From Caenorhabditis remanei (Eukaryota; Nematoda; Chromadorea; Rhabditida; Rhabditidae): a DNA stretch of 64,000 nucleotides. How positions within the stretch are numbered: position 1 is the first letter of the stretch; every line of letters starts with the position of its first letter. The position numbers were made by a program, and so were the translations under genes. A model generated the notes under the pieces. It was not told the origin of the DNA, did not search any database, and saw only the letters and a list, made by a program, of their open reading frames with translations. The stretch lies in assembly GCF_010183535.1 (NCBI RefSeq), contig NC_071329.1:5890001-5954000 (forward strand). The letters are read 5' to 3'. Below are positions 56,445-64,000 of the stretch, one piece after another.

Positions 56445-58004
56445 TCACTGATTGGATTTCAACTTGAGCAGCACTGAATCCACTGCAGACATATCGATGA
56501 CACGTGGCTTCTTAGTCTCCGTCGAGTCTCCAGATGAAGCTGGACGTTTCCGATTGACAGCAGTCTTGCTCTTTACAAATCGGCCTCGTTTCAAATCTCC
56601 TAGAGAAATGAATTTAATGAGGTCACTTCTCTTGACATACGTGGCATCCAACTGTATTTGACCTACAATTCCTTTTGCCTGCTGTCTTGCCATGTTCCTT
56701 TTGAATCCTTCAATTTCAGACGTCAAATCCAAATTCTTTGCGTTCTCCGTAAACTCCAATCCCAAGAACCAAGTGGATTCATTTCGAATATTCTTCAGTT
56801 TTCTTGGATTGATGTGAGCTGTTTTCACTTGACTATTCCTCTCTATAATCTGAACCAATTGCCGGATTTTCGATTCAAAGAATCCAATATTGGTGTCCTC
56901 GTTGATTGTCAAAGCAACGAAATGTTTGTATCGACTGAAGAAATTGATCTCTTCGAACAGGTCGTTCCACGTGGCATTTCCTTTTTGAATCTGATCACAA
57001 ATCTCCAAAGCAGACTTCATTTCCTCTTGAATTATATGGAGAGTTGACTTCGAGACGTTATGAGTTGAATTCTGTTCCGGGAATGTTGGAGTCAGAATTG
57101 GCATCAGATGGTATCGATCGGCTAGATTTTTTCGCGGATTCCAAACCAGGTTTGCCAATTTTGAATCCACACAACCAAACTGCTTCAGAACCACGGGAAA
57201 CGGCCATTTCCATGTCGAAAACACGAAGAATACCTTTTGAATTATCTTCGATGGAGCTGCATTTGGATACAATTGACACGTCCTTGCAACCAGAATAGCC
57301 CAAGTGATGCCTCCGAAGAAACCCATCGCATTCGAGTATACTCCATGATTCTTCGCCCATAACTTGATTGCTCGGAGGGATTGACAGAAGGTATCTCGAT
57401 TGGGGACAAGCTTCAAAAGCTGTTCAGCCACTCGAATTCCATTCAAACTTCTGATACTGGATTCATCCAAATTCACGAGAAGGGAGTCATCTGATAAATC
57501 GATATTCTCTGGGATCGTTGGCTTGTCAAGTCTCGCGAATAACACGTCGAGTTCGATTCCTGAGTAAGTCATCGTTAAAATCGGCACGAAGGCATTCTCG
57601 ACTGCTTGCAACTCCTTCACATTTGGATTCTTCATAAGAATTTGTTTAAACGAAGTGAAGAAATCCATGCGAGTGACGTGTCGTGGAGCAATGATTACTG
57701 TGTCGATATCGGCTCCAGAGCTGTGAACTCCGAGACGATAAGAACCAAATGTCATCAGTTTTCCACCGGCATCCACTTGTCTTCCATTTGGAATCCGTAC
57801 ATCTGCGAGACTTTTGATCCATTTCTTGACCAATAGATTGAGTTTCGAAAGAGTTTTGACACGTTGACAGGTTTCTTCTTTAGATTCGAAACATTTGAAC
57901 GTCTGGAGATATTCGTTCAGCGAATTGTTCAGTTGAATATCCTTTTGACTTGGAGCTGCCATTGAGATTGGTTGAGATACTCCGAGTATTTTGGTAGAAG
58001 ACAT
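56445..58004 (-). CDS. Nuclear poly(A) polymerase, intronless (copy B)
   Basis: Open frame of 519 residues, about 95 percent alike to copy A. Catalytic GS (87-88), D99, D101 and D153 are all kept. Compared with A it lacks three residues (NKL region before WNPRKN) and has one extra Lys/Ser in RFVKSKTAV near the C-terminal NLS-like stretch. All indels keep the frame, and differences include several conservative changes (for example M14-M15 area, LNNSLNEYLQ). This suggests both copies stay under constraint. Same promoter-proximal foldback as A. Whether the two differ in tissue or sex use cannot be seen. Confidence 0.93.
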   Translation of the reverse strand: MSSTKILGVSQPISMAAPSQKDIQLNNSLNEYLQTFKCFESKEETCQRVKTLSKLNLLVKKWIKSLADVRIPNGRQVDAGGKLMTFGSYRLGVHSSGADIDTVIIAPRHVTRMDFFTSFKQILMKNPNVKELQAVENAFVPILTMTYSGIELDVLFARLDKPTIPENIDLSDDSLLVNLDESSIRSLNGIRVAEQLLKLVPNRDTFCQSLRAIKLWAKNHGVYSNAMGFFGGITWAILVARTCQLYPNAAPSKIIQKVFFVFSTWKWPFPVVLKQFGCVDSKLANLVWNPRKNLADRYHLMPILTPTFPEQNSTHNVSKSTLHIIQEEMKSALEICDQIQKGNATWNDLFEEINFFSRYKHFVALTINEDTNIGFFESKIRQLVQIIERNSQVKTAHINPRKLKNIRNESTWFLGLEFTENAKNLDLTSEIEGFKRNMARQQAKGIVGQIQLDATYVKRSDLIKFISLGDLKRGRFVKSKTAVNRKRPASSGDSTETKKPRVIDMSAVDSVLLKLKSNQ

Positions 58005-58093
58005 AATGAAGAGTCAATAGATTGATGAGAATGGGAGAGAATGAGACAAATGAAAACTAACCGGGACAACCAGTCACGGCCAGATGGTAGTCA

Positions 58094-58231
58094 CGCATCT
58101 GCGTCCTCAGCGTAATGGCTCCTGGGAAGAGCGCGCACCACTTTTAGGGTTATAGGCGTAGAGTTTTCCCAGGAGCAGTGACTATGGTGCGCGCTCTTCT
58201 CAGGAGCCAATACGCAACGGACGCAGATGCG
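58094..58231. repeat. Foldback upstream of poly(A) polymerase B
   Basis: Arms 58094-58140 and 58185-58231, counterpart of 9803-9940. A few substitutions fall in either arm (CTCAGCGTAATGG, CTTCTCAGG) without clear compensation on the other side. The stem remains strong. Confidence 0.8.
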
Positions 58232-58930
58232 TCTCCACTCGAGGTTACCATCTCCACGGCCTCTACCACATGCCATCCACTATATATTCATCAATCATTC
58301 CGAAATGTTTCCAGCTAACGAAAGTTTCATCTGGACATTTTCAAATCAAAATACTAGCCCTCTATAGCTAATTTCCTTATGTCGCTGTTCTCGGCGGCGG
58401 AATGACTTGCTTGAAATTCTACTGAACAAAATTCATCTAAATAAAGGTTTTATTTATTATTTACGAAAAAACGAAGAAAATGAAGCAAAACGCCTGAGAT
58501 CAATTCTATTGAAAAAGATAAATTATTTTGAATTTCGTGCTAAAATTTTAGCTGATTTCAGCGGAGCGCACTACTCATATGTGCACATGTGTCACATGTG
58601 GCTTAACCACGTAATGTATTAAAATTGAAATGTCCGAGTTGGAGTTTTCTAGGCCACAGGTCTGCGCGGCCGCGCCGTGGTGCGCTGTGAAGGGTTGTGT
58701 GTGTGCAAACGCGCTCCGCAGAAAAAAGGCGTTTCTCCGTTTTTTTGAATCGAGATGGCCTGTGGCAGAGTCCGTGGCATCTCCCATCTCATTATACCTT
58801 CCAGACTGCCTACTGTATGGCTGGTCACCCCAATCCCTCTTATTTTTATTGAATACTAGTTCCCCTATCCCTATCGAACCATCTGTGTAAGTTATAGCAA
58901 TCTCATATTTCATATCCCATACTCATTTTC
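58232..58930. other. Intergenic and conserved GC-rich block (copy B)
   Basis: Includes the counterpart of the A-box-like block (from about 58624: AAATGTCCGAGTTGG). Here the A-box-like start is changed at one base. About 58498-58612 is extra relative to copy A and holds a short ATGTGCACATGTGTCACATG run. Confidence 0.4.
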
Positions 58931-58936
58931 CATTTT

Positions 58937-59460
58937 GCCAGTGTCTACGAGAAGTTCTGAATTCCAAAATTTCCAAAGTGAGGTGCAGATGCTGAAATTG
59001 GAGAACCAGCGTCATCGGACGGAGGCGGCAATTAGAGGCGAAGAAACCGGTGCGAGCCTCCTCTCCATCAGCACCACCAACACTCGGATCCCCCCTTCAA
59101 GGTCCCAATCGATGGGCGCAGACCTCCTTCGCCGAATCAGCAAGAAGCCGACCAACCTCCGTTGGTGTTGCAACCACCGACTCGTGGAACCAGCTGCCGC
59201 CGTCCACCTCTACCGTCGACTCCACACACAAAGTACATGGATTCAACAGCCATTTGATATGTTCTCATTTTTGCTGACCCACTCGGAGGCCAATCGCTCG
59301 ACTCCTCTCGTCCCTTCACAGTTTCCCGCATCGGACGAGATCTGAGCTGAAGGCGCAGCAGGTTAAATTGGAAGTTCTGTCAGCCAAGAAGAATCATAAG
59401 GAAGCCATGGAAACAGTGCAACGTCTGTTGAGCGGAATTCGAAGAAGTAGGAGATAAAGT
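58937..59460 (+). pseudogene. Frameshifted coding relic (copy B)
   Basis: Retains the 35 bases (QMLKLENQRHR) missing from A, but lacks 2 bases after EAA and gains 1 base near GGATCCCCCC, so the SEAKKPV-to-proline-rich frame is broken twice. Also lacks about 40 bases before the ELKAQQVKLEVLSAKK segment. Not recognised. Confidence 0.45.
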
Positions 59461-59682
59461 CCGAAAAATTTTAAGTGCGTTTATTCTCTTTAATATTTCT
59501 GAATTTGAATATATTTTTCCAGAGTGCGATTCGCCACACCGGAGTTCATTCAATGTCCCCGTGTCCCCAAAGCATTGAGTATGTAAATTGTGACCGATGA
59601 TTTTTTTAATAGTATACTTTTGTGTTGTGAATCTTGTTGCTTTTGTTGAATAAATGCCTTATTTTTGAACGCCTTCTGTTAA

Positions 59683-59907
59683 AAACAAGACCTCCATTCG
59701 AAAGATGTCACTGGAGAAGATCTTCTAGATGGAAGACTTCTCATCAGACACAGCCTTCCAAAATGTATCACTGTGCAGAAGTTCCCTGCACCAATTGAAA
59801 GTTTATTTCAGGTTACAGTAACCTTCAACCCGCTGAAGGAAGATGGGAAGAAAGCTTTGAGAAATCTGAAAATAAATACGAACAATTTCAGAGCTGCTGA
59901 CCATTAA
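59683..59907 (+). pseudogene. Conserved coding fragment (copy B)
   Basis: Counterpart of 11297-11518, one codon longer (CTC insertion in GRLLIRHS). Otherwise the same frame is held to TAA at 59905. Confidence 0.4.
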
Positions 59908-60189
59908 ACTGGGCAACAGCACCCCAGACATCAACGATTGTGAGGATGATAATTGGTAAAACTATAGCAAATTATTCGAGTAATAAACCGCTTCTTTAAA
60001 AAGAAAGTCTTACAATCCTTACAGCAATGAGAATATATACAATGAATCATGAGTGAGAAGCTGAAATTCTCGGCTTCTCCAAGAAAATAACCGAAAATTA
60101 CAATACAAAAATACATATGATGGAGAGATCAAAATATCACAAGTTAGATGAGTGTACACGTTGGATTAGAGGAAAAATGAGAAAATTAT

Positions 60190-61558
60190 TCATGGCTTCT
60201 TGTGATTTCTTCCCTGATGATTCGAGAATTTGCGTTGCGGTTCACGATCCTGTCGTGTCACCCGATTCTGACGGACGATTGCGACCTTTTCCTCTTCCGC
60301 CTCCTTTGCCACTTTACCGACGGGAGCTTCTTGGCTCTTCGCTACTTCCACACTTTTGAATGGAGGTCTTGGGTCCACAAGTGGGCGGAGTCTTCGGTTT
60401 GGTCTTTTCGTCTCATTGGGGGCATTTTCAACGTGTTTGGACGAGCCGGAGAACAGAAGCCAACCACAGATTGGTGCGAACTGAAAAAGAGAAAATTTAT
60501 TTGATTTTTCAATGTCTAATGAATCGGCTTGAAAGTTCACTTCAGCGCGAAAAAAGAGATGTACTTCATCATGACTAGTTGTCTTTCCACCATTCCGAAT
60601 ATCCATCTCAATCCCTTACCACATAACAAAGTGTCCACTTCACGAAGATTTCTCTTCTCAACCAACAATGTGAAACACGAGCGAGACTGTGAATCGGATC
60701 GAATCCGGGGAATCCAATGAAGGTACGAGCTGAAAATTGTTGAATGGTTTCCGGTTTCCTATTTCTGACTTACCAAACGTGAAATATGCCGCGTAGACGA
60801 GTGGAACAGCCATGCTTCTCCTTCTGATCCCTTTTGAAGTGAGGAGAAATCGAATGACCGCCGCGAGAACGAATTGAGTGAGAAGTGGTCCGTAGAAGCT
60901 CTGGAACTATAGAAAAAATGATCCACTTGGTCAACTTTCCAACTATTCCCCTACCTCAAACTTCCAATGACAAAGACCGGTTCCCAGCAACTTGGCGTGA
61001 GTTCCAACGAGCTCTGGCCGATTCGTTTGTCCAGCCATCACACTCCAAATGAAAACAGCCATATATGGAGCGATTAGTGCTCCAATGACCTGCGCGAAGA
61101 AAAACGTCAACATCTTTTCGCCATTTCCTTTCCGCTTGACTGTGAAACGTTCGATTGCAGAAAGCGAGTTGGGAACGACGCCGGCTGTGTAGAAGTTGAG
61201 AAAATTGAAGACGAAGAAGCCAAGGTCGCCGACAGATTTCAAAACAGCTGAAAATTTAAAACTGTTTCTTTGAAAATTCTCTTTTTCCGCTTACGCTCCT
61301 CATAAAATCCGGCGCAAATTTGAATCGTGGCGATGAACTGGATGAGGAAGGTGCGTTGCAGACCCTCCCGTCTCACAAGTTTTTCGGCAATCTGAAAAAA
61401 GAAAAACGGGCGTTTATTTGGATAACACGCATAGTTTGACCGACCATTTTGCTGAAAAAAGCCGCGAAATTCAGCAATCCGAGGTAGATGGCTGCCAGGA
61501 TGAGGGGTTGAATCGTTTTTTGGTATAAATCCCCTTGATCGGGTGAGCCCGTCGTCAT
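60190..61558 (-). CDS. Divergent aquaporin-like channel, gene 1 (copy B)
   Basis: Exons 61558-61445, 61391-61295, 61247-60955, 60906-60774, 60729-60620 and 60480-60190. All splice sites match copy A. Exons 1-3 code the same protein; exons 4-6 show a few changes (for example EAPVGKV for EVPVGKV). The last intron differs most (60619-60481). It holds the same VPNS and GFPGFDP pore-region variants as A. Both copies appear functional. Divergence from A rises sharply going left through this gene. Confidence 0.65.
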
Positions 61559-62014
61559 TTTGGACCTGGAAAAGGGGAGAAATTGAATGAAACAATTGAA
61601 ATACGAAATTTTTGTCGAAAAATTGTGAAAACTCGACGAGAAAAGAGCTAAAATGAGTCAAGAGCAAGGAAACATTTCAAGAATCAACCAAAAAAGCCGC
61701 CAGCGCCGAAAATTGAGGTCAAATGCAAACTTTTTAAGCCACAGAAAGTTCTAGAACAAAATTTTCAGAAACTGTGAATTTTCGCGTCGGCGTGTTTGCG
61801 GACCATCCAGGGACCGCGCGAATTTGAATAGAAAATTATATACGGAGCAGTCTCCGCTACTTTAAAAAATCTATTAATTTAATACCGGAGCAATCATTTA
61901 TCACATTACACAAGAAGAATAAGATATCAAAATATTCCAAACCGGCGAAAACAAAATTCAAATCACAATTCAACATACAATTACAAATTTACAAATTATC
62001 AAGTTCGATTGAAG

Positions 62015-63118
62015 CTAATCCCTCTTTTTCCCTTGTTTCCCAGCTTTTCTTCTCGCTTCTTGCTCGGTTTTCTCTGCAAGGAGTTCAGCCTCTCTTTCTT
62101 GTCTCTCTCGCTTCTTCTCCTTTTTCAATTGAGATGCTGTGATTGGTGAATCCAGGAGGAAACGGCAGCACAGCCAACCAACAACCGGAGCGACCATGTA
62201 ACTGAGGAACAATCCGAGAATTTCGTCGGTCTTCAAGCTACAAACCGCCAAATGAGAGAAGCTGTACATTACGTCGAATCCGGGGAAGCCGATGAGAACT
62301 CGAGCTGAAAAATTCAACTGTTTCGTGAAAAGCGATAGGGGTCAAGTACCGAACGTATAGTAGAAAGTGTAGATAGCTGGGGTAAATTTGGTGTTCAACT
62401 TAGTGAGAATCATTCGCATGGAGGCAGCGATCACGATTTGAGAGACAAAGGCGAAAAGAAAGCGTGGGAAGTCCTGAAATAAGACAAATAATCATCCACC
62501 AGTATGTTCTTAACGCACTTCAGATTTCCATGAACACCAAGGCCGTTCCAATAATTCGCTGTGCATTGTGGCAATGTGGGTGATCCATGTTTGCTGAGAA
62601 AGGACTTCCCAACTGATAATAGTCATTCCGGCAGCCAAAAAGGCGCCAACAAATTGACCGGCGAGGTTGCAGATCGGTCCAAGAAAACCGGTCTTTTTAC
62701 GATTGAAGACGATATCCTCGAACTGTGTGAATGGACTCGCAATACCCCATTTGATGTTGTGGACAGAGAAGAAGCTGATAGCGTTGATGAAGAAGATGCT
62801 GATGTAGTCGGTGGATTTCAGGATAGCTGAAAAATTTTTTTAATTGTTAAAAACATGATCTCGTCTTACATTGTTCATAAAATCCGATGCAAATCTGAAG
62901 AGTGGTGATTAATTGAATGAGAGCCTCTGGGAAGATCGAATTTGGACTTTTGCATTGGGTCAATCCCTGTAATTAATTGCGATTTTCCGCAAAAATGTTA
63001 ATCTTACATATCTCAGAACTTCGCAGACAATGAAGACGCATGTCACATAGAGAGTTGCAACTTTGAGAACGTCAAAGTCGAATGAATTTAGCGCATTGGG
63101 ATTCGAAACAGAATCCAT
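62015..63118 (-). CDS. Divergent aquaporin-like channel, gene 2 (copy B)
   Basis: Exons 63118-63008, 62966-62870, 62826-62519, 62473-62350 and 62304-62015, all exactly 48411 bases from copy A. I found no difference in coding sequence by eye. Same 309-residue product. Confidence 0.65.
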
Positions 63119-63610
63119 CTTCGACCTGAAATCGTAAAAAGTAACATTAAAACAACGAGAATTAAGAAATTAGAGAGCACGAGCATAATTTCATTGATAA
63201 ATTAGATTACTTTTCATTGAAACACGGAGAAAAAATCTGAAAATTCATGAAAACCCGAGGAATTTTCCCGAATGTGTGCATTTTTGCGTGTCGCGACATG
63301 TCGAATATTCACAGATCGATGTTTGCGGACCGGTGAAAGAACCGCGCAAATTTCAAAATATACAGCTTTTTGAACTGTTCTTGATGAAAAACAAATATAG
63401 AAAGAACACTTTTAGTGAAATTAAAAGACCCTGCAATGATTTATCGAATTAGCCGAATTATAAATAGAAATGAGAGATTGATTGATACAGACTGTATGAA
63501 TATGAACATGAATAAATTAGGCACAATATTGTCAAAATTACACATCATAATGTCAAAATTATTAGAGAAACTAGTATGAATGGGGGATAATACATATTGT
63601 TATTTTATTA

Positions 63611-64000
63611 CTATTTCCGCCGCGAATTTCGGCTTCTTAACTCCTGATTTCTCCTCCTATTCTCTGCGTCAATTGCCTGTTGTTCGGCTTTCAGAGCCTT
63701 TTTGAGCTTCGCATCCTGTTCCTGCTTCTCCGCCTTCTCTCTGGCTATCCTCTTGACCTCATCTTTTTCGAATTTCTGCGCCCACATCGATCTCAACGTA
63801 GTCCTGATCTGACATGCGTACGGCAAGAATAACCAACCGGAGAGTGTAGAGAACTGAAGTTTTTTTTCAAAGAAAGATTAATCAAAAATCAATTTTTTCT
63901 TACGATGTGTAGGCAAAGATTCGGGAGAAGCTCGTAGACCATAGTCCAGCATTCAGGAGCCTTTGCAACACTGAGCACTGGATGAGCGACAGGAACGCCA
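63611..64000 (-). CDS. Divergent aquaporin-like channel, gene 3 (copy B, partial)
   Basis: Last exon 63853-63611 and part of exon 4 (64000-63904); the 5' part is beyond the window. It differs from A at about two bases (REKAEKQ for REKTEKQ, and QIRTTL for QIKTTL). Whether its intron also carries the palindromic element cannot be seen. Confidence 0.6.

Larger units (their letters stand above)
54338..64000. repeat. Segmental duplication copy B (right end outside window)
   Basis: Homology to 5753 onward starts with GGGGGATATTCAGAGAGTTTTTGATTATA. It lacks the 240-base stretch of copy A that holds the satellite relic. Array 2 abuts its left end directly, whereas copy A has about 500 bases of other DNA between array 1 and the G run. 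Confidence 0.9.

Noticed and set aside
60943..64000. Copy B as a simple assembly artefact of copy A
   Set aside because: The left part differs by real lesions and indels and the two copies have different flanks, so two loci exist; an artefact limited to the right part remains possible and is noted in the findings.

Overview
The window looks like nuclear DNA of a Caenorhabditis-type nematode. The introns are very short (mostly 35-55 bases) with TTTTCAG-type acceptors. The genes include a nematode-specific Str-type chemoreceptor and a tandem cluster of divergent aquaporin-like proteins. Non-coding DNA is rich in small inverted-repeat elements. The species cannot be named from sequence alone.

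Layout, left to right. 1-600: 3' end of an acidic/RG-tail gene with an in-frame stop. 600-3741: no intact gene, but a dense set of non-autonomous inverted-repeat elements, several with perfect 8-base target duplications (hAT-like), many built from an ACTTCCG heptamer. 3742-5235: small satellite array (237/291/345-base units). 5741-17510: segmental duplication copy A, holding a decayed minus-strand gene, an intact chemoreceptor, an intronless poly(A) polymerase, decayed coding blocks, and four aquaporin-like genes in tandem on the minus strand, the fourth cut by the next array. About 17511-42640: about 130 copies of a 192-base satellite. 42640-44085: unique DNA with a large hairpin and an orphan first exon. 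44085-54337: about 44 copies of a 233-235-base satellite related to the first array. 54338-64000: duplication copy B, colinear with copy A and cut by the window end.

The main biology is the pair of duplicates 48.3-48.4 kb apart. Both poly(A) polymerase copies are open. The chemoreceptor is intact in A but has two nonsense codons in B. The small divergent minus-strand gene beside it shows the opposite pattern: exon ends and splice sites kept in B, three lesions in A. Divergence falls from several percent in the left part to almost nothing from about 12.6 kb (A) / 61.0 kb (B), which suggests recent gene conversion or a younger exchange. The left duplication breakpoint in A lies at a 16-base G run.

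The satellites carry structure beyond simple tandem repetition. The 235-base family holds a tRNA-like module (B-box match, foldable T-arm, downstream T run) followed by a 54-base sub-repeat present in two to four copies, as expected of a tandemised SINE-like element. The 192-base family shows higher-order periods of 384, 768 and 2112 bases. A 92-base relic of the 192-base unit sits alone in copy A, 11.5 kb from the array.
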